Shown: in pieces, positions 50,824 through 59,810 of the stretch
Layout: every line of letters begins with the position of its first letter
Position numbering within the stretch: the stretch's first letter is position 1
Assembly (NCBI RefSeq): GCF_001487165.1
Contig: NZ_LN913006.1
Coordinates: forward strand, 747,596-811,595
Length of the DNA stretch: 64,000 nt
Direction: 5' to 3'
DNA from: Blautia massiliensis (ex Durand et al. 2017)
GTDB lineage: Bacteria > Bacillota > Clostridia > Lachnospirales > Lachnospiraceae
Translations under genes and position numbers: made by a program
Notes under the pieces: generated by a model
The model's database searches: none
Seen by the model: the letters and a program-made list of their open reading frames with translations, nothing else
What the model was told of the DNA's origin: nothing

Positions 50824-51591
50824 ATGGAAACAAAAAATGTAATCTTAAAACTTAGAACGGAAAGAGGAATGTCACAGGACGAGCTGGCAGATAAAATCAT
50901 GGTAACGAGACAGGCTGTATCACGCTGGGAAAATGGAGATACCGTTCCGAATACTGATACACTTAAGCTCTTATCGAAAGAATTTGATGTCTCGATCAAT
51001 ACGCTTTTGGGAGAACCGAGAAAGCTGATCTGCCAGTGCTGCGGGATGCCAATTGATGATGATTCCATATTGGGACGTGATAAGGATGGCACATTAAATG
51101 AGGAGTATTGTAAGTGGTGCTATGCAGATGGAACATACACATATAATGATATGGATGAATTGATTGATGTTTGTGTAAAGAATATGGTAAATGAAAGCTT
51201 TACCGAAGAACAGGCACGCACTTATCTGAAAGAAATGCTTCCAAAGTTAGATTACTGGAAAAGGTATGAGGAACTTAGTGACAATGGGCAGTTTGAAGAG
51301 TTTAAAAAGCAATTGATAAATGAAATAAATGATTTACATATAGATGGACTTCCAAGGGTAGACAGACTGAATGCACTTGTAGGTAAATATGTAAATCTGG
51401 AATATGCACTGCCAAATGGACAAAAAGTGAAATTTCTGGATGACCAGAAAACTTATCTGGGAAATCAAATGGAATCTGAATTCGGAGGGGACAGATACTT
51501 CGGTATTCTGGCAAATATGGATTTTATTATGATATGTACATATGAGAAAGACGGTGAAAATCCTGAATTGGTTATATACAAAAAAAGATGA
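50824..51591 (+). CDS. XRE regulator with zinc-ribbon and unknown C-terminal domain
   Basis: 255 residues. The helix-turn-helix (about 5-60, MSQDELADKIMVTRQAVSRWENGDTVP) is followed by a zinc ribbon with C70-x-CC73 and C96-x2-C99 (LICQCCGMPI; EEYCKWC), of the putative zinc-ribbon family PF12674. The remaining 150 residues (helical, then beta-rich, HIDGLPRVDRLNALVGKYVNLEYALPNG) I do not recognise with certainty. GGAGGTGA supports the ATG at 50824. It stands alone; a sensor-regulator of metal, redox or a small ligand is possible. Confidence 0.8.
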   Translation: METKNVILKLRTERGMSQDELADKIMVTRQAVSRWENGDTVPNTDTLKLLSKEFDVSINTLLGEPRKLICQCCGMPIDDDSILGRDKDGTLNEEYCKWCYADGTYTYNDMDELIDVCVKNMVNESFTEEQARTYLKEMLPKLDYWKRYEELSDNGQFEEFKKQLINEINDLHIDGLPRVDRLNALVGKYVNLEYALPNGQKVKFLDDQKTYLGNQMESEFGGDRYFGILANMDFIMICTYEKDGENPELVIYKKR

Positions 51592-51620
51592 GTATAGTAT
51601 GCGGATTAGTGATTAGTTTC

Positions 51621-51646
51621 GTTACCGTTCACTGATAATATTCCGC
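51621..51646. repeat. Dispersed intergenic repeat, copy 2
   Basis: Begins GTTACCGTTCACTGA and ends TAATATTCCGC; differs from 37400-37425 at two of 26 positions. It lies just ahead of the FMN riboswitch promoter. Confidence 0.6.
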
Positions 51647-51673
51647 ATGGAATGAGTAAAATAAAAATTCCGC

Positions 51674-51702
51674 TTTACAAATAACAGATAAAGTATTAAA
51701 AT
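51674..51702 (+). promoter_or_regulatory. Promoter of the FMN riboswitch transcript
   Basis: TTTACA (51674-51679), a 17-base spacer and TAAAAT (51697-51702), placing initiation a few bases before the riboswitch. Confidence 0.65.
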
Positions 51703-51714
51703 AAACAAAAAAAT

Positions 51715-51821
51715 ATCTTCAGGGCAGGGTGTGATTCCCTACCGGCGGTAGAGCCCGCGAGCCGAAAGGTATGATCCGGTGAGATTCCGGGGCCGACAGT
51801 ATAGTCTGGATGGAAGAAGAT
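51715..51821 (+). ncRNA. FMN riboswitch (RFN element)
   Basis: The conserved core is unmistakable: AGGGCAGGGTGTGATTCCCT, ACCGGCGGTAGAGCCCGCGA, GATCCGGTGAGATTCCGG, GGCCGACAGTATAGTCTGGA. The closing stem is ATCTTC (51715-51720) with GAAGAT (51816-51821). Binding of FMN lets the downstream terminator form and turns off riboflavin synthesis. The gene set that follows (ribD, ribE, ribBA, ribH) confirms it. Confidence 0.97.
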
Positions 51822-51862
51822 GATAGTACAGTTGATTTTTGTATGAATGAATGTAGTATCAG

Positions 51863-51896
51863 AGCTCTGAGATGGTGATCCATTTCAGAGCTTTTT
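51863..51896 (+). terminator. Riboswitch terminator (expression platform)
   Basis: AGCTCTGAGATGG (51863-51875) pairs with CCATTTCAGAGCT (51880-51892, one G-U pair) and is followed by five T. This is the regulated terminator of the FMN riboswitch. Confidence 0.85.
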
Positions 51897-51952
51897 ATGT
51901 AGGAAATAATCAGACATTCATTTATTGATCATATGTAACAGATCAATTCCAC

Positions 51953-51980
51953 CCTGCAGATATTTCTGCAGGCTTTTTTT
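51953..51980 (+). terminator. Second terminator downstream of the riboswitch
   Basis: CCTGCAGA (51953-51960) and TCTGCAGG (51965-51972) pair perfectly around TATT, followed by C and seven T. It lies 57 bases after the regulated terminator and 120 bases before ribD. Confidence 0.8.
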
Positions 51981-51984
51981 GTAT

Positions 51985-52014
51985 TTGGCACATCGTTTTT
52001 GAAATAAATATACC
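51985..52014 (+). promoter_or_regulatory. Possible riboswitch-independent promoter of ribD
   Basis: TTGGCA (51985-51990), an 18-base spacer and TATACC (52009-52014), located after the second terminator. If active it would give basal rib transcripts that escape the riboswitch. The -10 is imperfect. Confidence 0.35.
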
Positions 52015-52100
52015 ACTCACTTGTCTGTGAATCCGATTGCACAGGTCTAAAAGCCTTAGCGTACCAGACAAAGAACAGGAATAAGAAAGAAGGAATAGAA

Positions 52101-53228
52101 ATGACGGATCAGGAATATATGCTTCGGGCGATTCAGCTGGCCAAAAAAGGAGAAGGCTGGACGAATCCCAATCCGATGGTAGGGGCAGTGATCGTAAAAG
52201 ACGGAAGGATCATCGGGGAAGGCTATCATAAAAAGTATGGAGAACTTCACGCAGAACGTAATGCTATTGCTTCTCTTACAGAACCAGCAGAAGGTGCGGT
52301 GATTTATGTTACACTGGAGCCTTGCTGTCATCATGGAAAAACACCTCCATGTACGGAAACGATCATTGAACAGAAGATCAGAAAAGTGGTGATCGGTTCC
52401 CGAGATCCGAATCCGAAAGTGGCAGGAAAAGGTGTACAGATGTTAAGGGAAGCCGGTGTAACAGTAGTTGAAGATTTTATGAGAGAAGAATGTGATCAGC
52501 TGAATCCGGTGTTTTTCCATTATATTACTACGAAAACCCCATACGTGGTGATGAAGTATGCCATGACACTGGATGGGAAGATCGCAACGAAGACAGGAGC
52601 ATCAAAATGGATCACCGGAGAAGCGGCAAGAAAAGAAGTACAGCATATGCGGCATCAGTACATGGGGATCATGGCAGGTATTGGAACTGTGCTTGCAGAT
52701 GATCCGATGTTAAACGTCCGGGTAGAAGGCTGGAAAAGTCCTGTCAGGATTGTGTGCGACAGTAAGCTCAGGATCCCGCCGGACAGTCAGATCGTAAAAA
52801 GTGCGGAAAAGTACCGGACGATCGTGGCTTATGCAGATCAGAAAAATACAGAAGAAAAAATAAAAATATTACATACCATGGGAGTTGAGACCATTTACTG
52901 TCCGGATGAAAAGGATCAGATAGACCTTAAGAAGCTGATGACAGATCTTGGAAACAGGGGTATTGACAGCATCCTCCTGGAGGGAGGCGGTACGTTAAAT
53001 GACAGTGCCCTGCGAGCCGGAATTGTAAAGGAAGTACAGGCTTTTGTGGCACCAAAGCTGTTTGGTGGTGTGGCCGGGAAGACACCGGTAGAAGGTATCG
53101 GAGTTGAATTCCCGTCTGAAGCAGTAGAACTGAAATATACAGATATCTGCCAGATCGGTGAGGACATCCGGATAAGATGTCAGGTGTGTGAGAAAAAACA
53201 GGAGGAATCATGTTTACAGGAATCGTAG
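52101..53228 (+). CDS. ribD: Bifunctional riboflavin deaminase/reductase RibD
   Basis: 375 residues. The N-terminal deaminase has the zinc motif HAERNAI and PCCHHGKTPPC; the C-terminal reductase opens VVMKYAMTLDGKIATKTGASKWITG in pieces and has LLEGGGTLN. It carries out steps two and three after GTP opening. GAAAGAAGGAAT precedes the ATG. It overlaps ribE by 19 bases. Confidence 0.97.
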   Translation: MTDQEYMLRAIQLAKKGEGWTNPNPMVGAVIVKDGRIIGEGYHKKYGELHAERNAIASLTEPAEGAVIYVTLEPCCHHGKTPPCTETIIEQKIRKVVIGSRDPNPKVAGKGVQMLREAGVTVVEDFMREECDQLNPVFFHYITTKTPYVVMKYAMTLDGKIATKTGASKWITGEAARKEVQHMRHQYMGIMAGIGTVLADDPMLNVRVEGWKSPVRIVCDSKLRIPPDSQIVKSAEKYRTIVAYADQKNTEEKIKILHTMGVETIYCPDEKDQIDLKKLMTDLGNRGIDSILLEGGGTLNDSALRAGIVKEVQAFVAPKLFGGVAGKTPVEGIGVEFPSEAVELKYTDICQIGEDIRIRCQVCEKKQEESCLQES

Positions 53229-53863
53229 AAGAGAAAGGAAAAGTCCGTTATATACAGCTGACAGGAGAATCAGGGATCCTGGCAGTGAAAGCCCGGAAAG
53301 TCCTGGAAGGGACAAGGATCGGTGACAGTATTGCTGTGAATGGTGTGTGTCTGACAGTTACGTCGATCCAGCCGGACGGATTTACTGCCGATGTGATGGC
53401 AGAGACGATCAGAAGAAGCAGTCTTGGCAGTTGTAAAGCTGGAAGCCAGGTAAACCTGGAACGTGCAATGGCTGCAGATGGCAGGTTCGGGGGACACATA
53501 GTAAGCGGTCATATTGATGGAACTGGAGTGATACGTTCCATGCTCCGGGAAGAAAATGCCATCTGGGTATCAATTGAGACATCGCCACAGATCTTGCATC
53601 TGATCGTGGAAAAAGGATCCGTTTGTATTGATGGAATCAGCCTGACAGTTGCAAGGGTTGATGAAGCTGGTTTTCAGGTGTCGGTCATTCCACATACAGG
53701 AGAAGAAACCACCCTTTTGGAAAAGGTGCCGGGGGATCTGGTTAATCTGGAAAATGATGTGATCGGAAAATATGTAGAAAAACTGCTTGGCATCAGAAAA
53801 AATGAAGAAGAGAAAAAAGAATCCGGAATTACGATGGAGTTTCTTGAAGAATTCGGCTTTTAG
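53210..53863 (+). CDS. ribE: Riboflavin synthase alpha subunit
   Basis: 217 residues with the internal duplication of the family: MFTGIVEEKGKVRYI...GVCLTV in the first half, GGHIVSGHIDGTGVI...GISLTV in the second. It joins two lumazine molecules to riboflavin and a pyrimidine. The C-terminal 15 residues are charged and variable. AGGAGGAATC precedes the ATG inside ribD. Confidence 0.97.
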   Translation: MFTGIVEEKGKVRYIQLTGESGILAVKARKVLEGTRIGDSIAVNGVCLTVTSIQPDGFTADVMAETIRRSSLGSCKAGSQVNLERAMAADGRFGGHIVSGHIDGTGVIRSMLREENAIWVSIETSPQILHLIVEKGSVCIDGISLTVARVDEAGFQVSVIPHTGEETTLLEKVPGDLVNLENDVIGKYVEKLLGIRKNEEEKKESGITMEFLEEFGF

Positions 53864-53881
53864 AACAGGAGGATATACAGT

Positions 53882-55099
53882 ATGTCACAAAATTATCAGT
53901 ACAACACAATTGAAGAGGCACTTAGGGATCTTAAGGAAGGAAAAATAATTCTGGTCACAGATGATCCGGACAGAGAAAATGAGGGAGATCTGATATGTGC
54001 GGCAGAGTTTGCGACCCGGGAAAATATTAATTTCATGGCGACTTATGCAAAGGGTCTTATCTGTACACCGATGAGTGCAGAAATTGCGGCGAGATTGAAT
54101 TTTCCGCCGATGGTTGCTGAGAACACGGACAATCACAGTACAGCATTTACCGTGGCAGTGGATCACGCAGATACAACCACCGGTATCTCTGCGGCAGAAC
54201 GCTCCTATACCATTATGAAGTGTGTGGATGATCAGTCAAAACCGGAGGATTTCAGAAGACCGGGACATGTATTTCCGCTTATTTCCAGAAAAGGCGGGGT
54301 TCTGGTACGAAATGGCCATACGGAGGCAACAACAGATCTTATGAGACTTGCCGGACTGAAAGAATGCGGCGTGTGCTGTGAAGTTATGAAAGAAGATGGC
54401 ACTATGATGCGTACATCACAGCTATGGGAAATGGCAAAAGAGCATAACCTTACATTTATTACGATCCGTGATCTGCAGGATTATATAAGAATACATGAAA
54501 AGCATGTAAAGGAGGAAGCAGCTGCAAACCTCCCAACGCAGTACGGTGATTTTAAAATGTATGGCTATATCAATGACATTACAGGAGAGCATCATCTGGC
54601 ACTGGTAAAAGGTGATCTAGGAGATGGAGAGGATGTGCTTTGCCGTGTACATTCGGAGTGCCTGACAGGAGATGCATTCGGATCGCTCAGATGTGACTGC
54701 GGCCTGCAGCTGCAGACAGCGATGCGCCAGGTAGAGGCGGAAGGCAGAGGGATCATTCTGTATATGAGACAGGAAGGCAGAGGGATCGGACTGATCAATA
54801 AGATCAAAGCCTATGCGCTTCAGGAACAGGGATACGATACCGTGGAGGCTAATGTGAAGTTAGGGTTTGCACCGGATCTTAGAGAGTACTGGGTTGGGGC
54901 ACAGATACTGTCAGACCTTGGTGTGAAATCATTAAGATTACTGACCAATAACCCGGATAAAGTCTATGGGCTTGGTGAATTCGGGCTGAAGATCAATGAG
55001 AGAGTACCTTTGGAGATTCCGGTACAAAAATATGACCGGAAGTATATGAAAACGAAGCAGGAAAAGATGGGTCATATTTTTAAGGAAATAAATTTATAA
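53882..55099 (+). CDS. ribBA: Bifunctional DHBP synthase/GTP cyclohydrolase II
   Basis: 405 residues. The DHBP synthase half (1-200) has [19 protein letters not shown] and RPGHVFPL. The GTP cyclohydrolase II half has [18 protein letters not shown] with three zinc Cys and RQEGRGIGL. It supplies both starting compounds of riboflavin. It lies 18 bases behind ribE. Confidence 0.97.
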   Translation: MSQNYQYNTIEEALRDLKEGKIILVTDDPDRENEGDLICAAEFATRENINFMATYAKGLICTPMSAEIAARLNFPPMVAENTDNHSTAFTVAVDHADTTTGISAAERSYTIMKCVDDQSKPEDFRRPGHVFPLISRKGGVLVRNGHTEATTDLMRLAGLKECGVCCEVMKEDGTMMRTSQLWEMAKEHNLTFITIRDLQDYIRIHEKHVKEEAAANLPTQYGDFKMYGYINDITGEHHLALVKGDLGDGEDVLCRVHSECLTGDAFGSLRCDCGLQLQTAMRQVEAEGRGIILYMRQEGRGIGLINKIKAYALQEQGYDTVEANVKLGFAPDLREYWVGAQILSDLGVKSLRLLTNNPDKVYGLGEFGLKINERVPLEIPVQKYDRKYMKTKQEKMGHIFKEINL

Positions 55100-55128
55100 A
55101 AAACAGCAAATAGCAGGAGGAAGAAAAA

Positions 55129-55602
55129 ATGAGACAGATCAATTTAGTAGAAGGAAAAGTAGTAGCACCGGAGGGAATGAAAGTTGGTATCGTTGCAGCG
55201 AGATTCAATGAGATCATTGTGAATAAATTATTGGGAGGGGCAGTCGACGGACTGGTAAGACATGGAGTAGAAGAAGAGAATATTACTGCAGCATGGGTGC
55301 CGGGAGCATTTGAGATTCCGCTTACAGCACAGAAAATGGCACAGTCCGGAAAATATGATGCAGTTATCTGCGTGGGAGCTGTCATTCGTGGAGATACTTC
55401 ACATTATGATCTGGTGTGCAATGAATCTGCCAAGGGGATCGCACAGGTTGAACTTGCAACAGGGATCCCGGTCTTATTCGGAGTGATCACGACTGAGAAT
55501 ATCGAGCAGGCTATTGCGCGTGCAGGAAGCAAAGCAGGTAATAAAGGCTATGACTGTGCGTTATCTGCGATCGAGATGGTTAATCTGATGAAGCAACTCT
55601 AA
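55129..55602 (+). CDS. ribH: 6,7-dimethyl-8-ribityllumazine synthase
   Basis: 157 residues. [29 protein letters not shown] and [18 protein letters not shown] are the family motifs, including the catalytic His. It condenses the products of RibBA and RibD. Last biosynthetic gene of the operon. Confidence 0.97.
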   Translation: MRQINLVEGKVVAPEGMKVGIVAARFNEIIVNKLLGGAVDGLVRHGVEEENITAAWVPGAFEIPLTAQKMAQSGKYDAVICVGAVIRGDTSHYDLVCNESAKGIAQVELATGIPVLFGVITTENIEQAIARAGSKAGNKGYDCALSAIEMVNLMKQL

Positions 55603-55617
55603 AAGACAGGAAAATAA

Positions 55618-56268
55618 ATGATGACAAAAACGATCATATTCGATTATGATGGAACGATCCATCATACCCTTGGAATCTATGAACCGGCATTTCGCGAAAC
55701 CTATCAGTGGCTGACAGAACAGAAGGCTGCAGAAGAACGGGAGATAGGCTCGGCGGAAATTGCCGGCTGGCTGGGATTTAACAGTAAGGAGATGTGGAAT
55801 ACATTTTTGCCGGAGCTGGATCAGAGCTATAAAGAGCAGGCGAGCAGGATGGTAGGAGAACTGATGGTCAGACAGATCAGGAAGCATAAGGCAGTGTGGT
55901 ATCCGGGAGCAGAGGAGATGCTTACAGCCTTGAAGAACCGGGGATATCATCTTGTGATCTTAAGTAACTGTAAAGCTTCCTATCGTGAGGCGCATTGGAA
56001 GGAATTTGGGATGGAACGATGGTTCGATCATTTTTATGACTGCGAATCGTATGGATTCCGTCCAAAGACAGAAATTGTGCAGGAAATCATCCGGGAATAT
56101 ACAGGCCCTTATCTGGTGGTCGGAGATAGGAGGCAGGATCTGGAATGTGCCAGAGCCTGCAAAAGCCCATTTATAGGATGCCTGTATGGATATGGTGAGA
56201 GCGGGGAGCTGAACGGAGCAGATCGTCTTGCGGAACATATAGAGGATATACCACAGTTGGTGATATGA
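55618..56268 (+). CDS. HAD-family hydrolase at the end of the rib operon
   Basis: 216 residues. Motif I FDYDGTIHHT, motif II LSNCKA, motif IV VVGDRRQDLECA. It begins with two ATG codons (55618, 55621) 15 bases after ribH, so it is likely part of the operon. The riboflavin path needs a phosphatase for the RibD product, usually a HAD protein, which is a fitting but unproven role. Confidence 0.85.
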   Translation: MMTKTIIFDYDGTIHHTLGIYEPAFRETYQWLTEQKAAEEREIGSAEIAGWLGFNSKEMWNTFLPELDQSYKEQASRMVGELMVRQIRKHKAVWYPGAEEMLTALKNRGYHLVILSNCKASYREAHWKEFGMERWFDHFYDCESYGFRPKTEIVQEIIREYTGPYLVVGDRRQDLECARACKSPFIGCLYGYGESGELNGADRLAEHIEDIPQLVI

Positions 56269-56372
56269 GGATGAGTTCAGCTTTATCCGAAAGTAGAAGC
56301 TGTACACTGACAGAAGGCATAGGACTGACGGGAACGGCATAAATATTATAAAAATCCGAAGGATCCTAAAAT

Positions 56373-57452
56373 ATGATTTCCCTCAGTCTATGTATGATCG
56401 TAAAAAATGAAGAAGCAGTTCTTGAGAGGATCTTGAAGCCGGTTTCTCAGGTGATGGATGCGATCCTGATCGCAGATACCGGTTCTTCAGACAGAACAAA
56501 AGAGATCGCGGAGCAGTATACGTCGCAGGTGTTTGATTTTCCCTGGTGTGATGATTTTTCTGCTCCGCGTAATTTTCTTCTGGAAAAAGTCCGCACCGAT
56601 TACTGGATGTGGCTGGATGCGGATGATGTCCTAGATGAAGAAAATCTGGAAAAACTGAAGAGTCTTAAAGAAACTCTGGATCCCGGAACAGATGTTGTAA
56701 TGATGGAATATGCGGCAGGGTTTGACCAGAGCGGGAGAACAACATTTTCTTATTTTCGGGAGCGGATAATGAAAACATCCAGAAATTTCAGATGGAATGG
56801 GGCAGTTCATGAAACTGTGATTCCGGAGGGAAATATCATTTATTCGGATGTGGTGATCCGGCACCGGAAATGTGGAAAAGGTGATCCGGACCGTAATCTT
56901 CGCATTTATGAAAAAATGCTGGCAGGAGGAGAAACGCTGGAACCCAGACATCAGCTTTATTATGGGAGAGAACTGTATTATCATCAGCGTTATCCGGAGA
57001 CAGAGGCTGTGTTGGTGGAGTTCCTGAAAAATCCGTCCGGATGGCTGGAAAATAAGATCGATGCCTGTTTTGTACTTGGACAGTGCTACCGGAAAATGGG
57101 AGAAAAAAAGTACGCACTGGAAGCTTTTCTGTACAGTCTGACTATGGATGTGCCGAGGGCGGAAATCTGCTGTGAGGTCGGTAAGATCTTTCTGGAAAGA
57201 GAGCTGCCCAGACAGGCTGCCTACTGGTACGGGCAGGCGCTCACTGTGCCTTCAGATAAGAAAAAGGGTGGATTTTTTATGGCTGAGTATCATGGGTTTG
57301 TGCCATATATGCAGCTTTGCGTTTGTTATGATAAAATGGGATGCCCGGAGCAGGCATTTTTTTTTCATAAGAAAGCGATGGAACTGAAGCCGGAAGATCC
57401 GGGAGTATTGTATGATCAGAAATATTTCTGGGAAAAATATGGTCTGGCATAA
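56373..57452 (+). CDS. Family 2 glycosyltransferase with TPR-like C-terminus
   Basis: 359 residues. The GT-A domain (1-220) opens SLCMIVKNEEAVLERIL and has ADTGSSDRT, the DxD-like WLDADDVLDEEN and HETVIPEG. The rest has helical repeats (LYYGRELYYHQRYPETEAVLVEFL; CYRKMGEKKYALEAF). It resembles protein or peptide glycosyltransferases of the SunS/SgtA kind. It lies 122 bases before a collagen-like gene; in C. difficile SgtA sits beside bclA3 and glycosylates it, so the same relation is likely here. AAGGATCC precedes the ATG. Confidence 0.85.
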   Translation: MISLSLCMIVKNEEAVLERILKPVSQVMDAILIADTGSSDRTKEIAEQYTSQVFDFPWCDDFSAPRNFLLEKVRTDYWMWLDADDVLDEENLEKLKSLKETLDPGTDVVMMEYAAGFDQSGRTTFSYFRERIMKTSRNFRWNGAVHETVIPEGNIIYSDVVIRHRKCGKGDPDRNLRIYEKMLAGGETLEPRHQLYYGRELYYHQRYPETEAVLVEFLKNPSGWLENKIDACFVLGQCYRKMGEKKYALEAFLYSLTMDVPRAEICCEVGKIFLERELPRQAAYWYGQALTVPSDKKKGGFFMAEYHGFVPYMQLCVCYDKMGCPEQAFFFHKKAMELKPEDPGVLYDQKYFWEKYGLA

Positions 57453-57512
57453 AAGAAAAGATATCTTTATTATATTTTTCTGGCAGGGTACAAGCTTGCG
57501 GGGATCCTATGC

Positions 57513-57541
57513 ACAGGTAAAAGCTGTTGTCATATACTGTA
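57513..57541 (+). promoter_or_regulatory. Possible sporulation sigma-factor promoter of the collagen-like gene
   Basis: AC (57513-57514), 16 bases, CATATACTGTA (57531-57541) resembles the mother-cell sigma-K pattern (AC-N16-CATA-N3-TA) with one offset, and CATATACT also fits the sigma-E -10. No sigma-A box is seen here. The consensus is from memory of Bacillus. Confidence 0.4.
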
Positions 57542-57574
57542 GGGAAAGTTATTTTCCTATGAGGTGATCGAAGA

Positions 57575-58162
57575 ATGCTGTTCAGGAATCGAAAACGTAA
57601 GGAAATGGAAATGCAGCAGGACAGTCATGAGGATTTGTCCTGTATGTCCTGTTATGGAAATCATAGTTCCTGTGGATGTGACAGATGTGGAACAAGAGGC
57701 TGCCCAGGCCCTGTGGGACCTACAGGACCAACCGGTCCCAGAGGCTGTCCGGGAGTTCCGGGTCCTATGGGTCCTCAGGGACCGCAGGGGGAACCGGGAA
57801 TACAGGGATATACGGGAGCCACGGGTCCGACGGGAGCAACAGGAGCCACCGGTCCGGCAGGAGTAACAGGTCCGACGGGAGCAACGGGAGCCACGGGTCC
57901 AGCGGGAGCAATGGGAGCGACAGGAGCAACAGGAGCAACAGGAGCCACGGGTCCAGCGGGAACGACGGGGGTAACAGGTCCGGCTGGTGCGATCGGAGCC
58001 ACCGGTCCAGCAGGTCCAACAGGAGCAACAGGAGCCACTGGCCCTGCCGGAACAGTAACCCCGGCAGCTGCTGTTGGAAATGCAACAACGGTAGATGATA
58101 TTGTAGAGGATTTTAATGCACTTCTTGCAAACCTTCGTGATGCAGGACTCCTGGAAAGATAG
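57575..58162 (+). CDS. Collagen-like protein, probable spore surface component
   Basis: 195 residues. A basic start and a Cys-rich head (Cys 23, 26, 33, 35, 38, 43, 58) are followed by 40 uninterrupted Gly-x-y triplets (about 42-161), mostly GAT, GPT and GPA, then a 34-residue end ([20 protein letters not shown]) like the trimerisation tail of BclA-type proteins. Many Thr in the y position are potential glycosylation sites. It has no signal peptide, as expected for a protein put on the spore by the mother cell. GAGGTGATC precedes the ATG. Confidence 0.85.
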   Translation: MLFRNRKRKEMEMQQDSHEDLSCMSCYGNHSSCGCDRCGTRGCPGPVGPTGPTGPRGCPGVPGPMGPQGPQGEPGIQGYTGATGPTGATGATGPAGVTGPTGATGATGPAGAMGATGATGATGATGPAGTTGVTGPAGAIGATGPAGPTGATGATGPAGTVTPAAAVGNATTVDDIVEDFNALLANLRDAGLLER

Positions 58163-58187
58163 TGAAATGATAAACACACGTTACTGT

Positions 58188-58212
58188 GCGGCTGCGTATT
58201 TTATGCAGCCGC
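58188..58212 (+). terminator. Hairpin after the collagen-like gene
   Basis: GCGGCTGC (58188-58195) and GCAGCCGC (58205-58212) pair; TGTATATTCT follows, a weak U tract. Confidence 0.6.
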
Positions 58213-58238
58213 TGTATATTCTCCATAAAAATATTTCA

Positions 58239-58268
58239 TTGTAGCTTTCTGACGAAAGGTGCTATAAT
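58239..58268 (+). promoter_or_regulatory. Promoter of the MATE gene
   Basis: TTGTAG (58239-58244), an 18-base spacer and a perfect TATAAT (58263-58268). Confidence 0.6.
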
Positions 58269-58303
58269 ATTTTTGTCTAAGTATGATTATGGGGGATGAA
58301 ATC

Positions 58304-59671
58304 GTGAAAAAAAACAAGTATGAGATCGATATGTGCAATGGGTCGATCATGGACAAGCTGATTTCGTTTTCACTGCCGCTGATGCTGTCCGGTATCCTGC
58401 AGCTGATGTTCAATGCAGTGGATATCGTGGTAGTGGGACGTTTCAGCGGAAGTGAGGCGCTGGCGGCAGTAGGCTCCACTACCGCACTGATCAATGTGTT
58501 TACCAACCTTTTTATCGGGATTTCTCTTGGTGCCAATGTGCTGGCAGCCAGATTTTATGCTGCCGGTAAGGATGAAGAAATGTCAGAAACAGTACATACA
58601 TCGATCCTGCTGGCTCTGATCAGCGGGATCATCATGGCAGTTCTGGGAGTAATCTTTGCCAGAATCTGCCTGGAGCTGATGGATACGCCGGAGGATGTGA
58701 TCGATCTTTCTACTCTTTATATGCGTATCTATTTTCTGGGAATGCCGTTTTTTATGCTGTATAACTATGGCGCAGCAATTCTGCGTGCAGTGGGAGATAC
58801 CAAGCGGCCGTTGGTCTTTTTGATCATTTCCGGTTGTGCCAATGCGCTTCTGAACCTGTTTTTTGTGATCATTTGTCATTTAAGTGTGGCAGGTGTCGGA
58901 ATCGGAACCGTGATTTCTCAGCTGATCTCCTGTATCCTTGTTCTCCGATGCCTGTATCAGACAGAGGGAAGCTATCAGCTGCGTTTTTCGAGTCTGTCCA
59001 TAAATATGGAATATCTGAAACAGATCTTTCAGGTAGGGCTTCCAGCAGGAATCCAGAGTACAGTGATCAATTTTTCCAATGTGCTGCTCCAGTCCTCTGT
59101 AAATTCTTTTGGCTCCATTGCAATGGCAGGATATACGGCAGCAAACAATATCTTCGGATTTCTGTATGTGTCTGTAAATTCAGTTACCCAGGCCTGCATG
59201 AGCTTTACCAGTCAGAATTATGGTGTGCGAAAACCGAAACGTATGGACCGGGTGCTTGTTGACTGTATGATCCTGTCCTTTGTCGTATCCTTTGCCATGG
59301 GCTGTGGTGCATACTTTTTCGGTCCGCAGCTTCTGAAGATCTATACGGAAGACCCTAAGGTTATCCAATGCGGAATGGAGATTCTTGTCTATACCACAGT
59401 TACCTATTTCCTTTGCGGACAGATGGATCTGTTTCCGGGAGCACTGCGCGGAATGGGACGCTCCGGTGTCCCCATGATCCTGTCGATCATCGGAACCGTC
59501 GGACTCCGGATCGTGTGGATATTCGGAATTTTCCCGGCACACAGATCATTGAAGGTACTGTTTATTTCCTACCCGGCATCCTGGATCCTTACGATCATCA
59601 TGCAGGTGACCTGTTTCTGGTTTGTAAGGCGGAAAGTTCACAGGCAGCTTCTGGGAGAGACTGCAGAATAA
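58304..59671 (+). CDS. MATE-family efflux transporter
   Basis: 455 residues with twelve membrane helices in two halves. The N-terminal pattern MDKLISFSLPLMLSGILQLMFNAVDIVVVGRFSG (shown in part) is the family start; LPAGIQSTVINFSNVLLQSSV opens the second half. It exports drugs or metabolites by Na+ or H+ antiport. The GTG at 58304 (MKKNKYEIDMCNG) has GGGGGATG ahead and is preferred over the ATG at 58283. Confidence 0.93.
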   Translation: MKKNKYEIDMCNGSIMDKLISFSLPLMLSGILQLMFNAVDIVVVGRFSGSEALAAVGSTTALINVFTNLFIGISLGANVLAARFYAAGKDEEMSETVHTSILLALISGIIMAVLGVIFARICLELMDTPEDVIDLSTLYMRIYFLGMPFFMLYNYGAAILRAVGDTKRPLVFLIISGCANALLNLFFVIICHLSVAGVGIGTVISQLISCILVLRCLYQTEGSYQLRFSSLSINMEYLKQIFQVGLPAGIQSTVINFSNVLLQSSVNSFGSIAMAGYTAANNIFGFLYVSVNSVTQACMSFTSQNYGVRKPKRMDRVLVDCMILSFVVSFAMGCGAYFFGPQLLKIYTEDPKVIQCGMEILVYTTVTYFLCGQMDLFPGALRGMGRSGVPMILSIIGTVGLRIVWIFGIFPAHRSLKVLFISYPASWILTIIMQVTCFWFVRRKVHRQLLGETAE

Positions 59672-59694
59672 AAACGAATACACAGAATATCAGA

Positions 59695-59720
59695 AAAAGC
59701 GGATAGAATTCCGCTTTTCT
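59695..59720 (+). terminator. Intrinsic terminator of the MATE gene
   Basis: AAAAGCGGA (59695-59703) and TCCGCTTTT (59710-59718) pair with a short loop; CT follows. Confidence 0.7.
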
Positions 59721-59810
59721 GTGTTTACGGGGAAAATAAAACAGGTCAACTCATGTCCATTTTGCAAACAGGAGACATTGGAGCTGGAAAATAAAGAATA
59801 TGGAGGAAAC

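Noticed and set aside
57830-58050. Periodic repeats that look like a CRISPR or tandem array
   Set aside because: They are degenerate 9-18 base coding repeats for Gly-Ala-Thr/Gly-Pro triplets with no spacers.
57557-58177. Several long frames on both strands over the collagen-like gene
   Set aside because: The Gly-x-y repeat keeps other frames open by its 9-base periodicity; only the 57575 frame has a ribosome site, meaningful head and tail.
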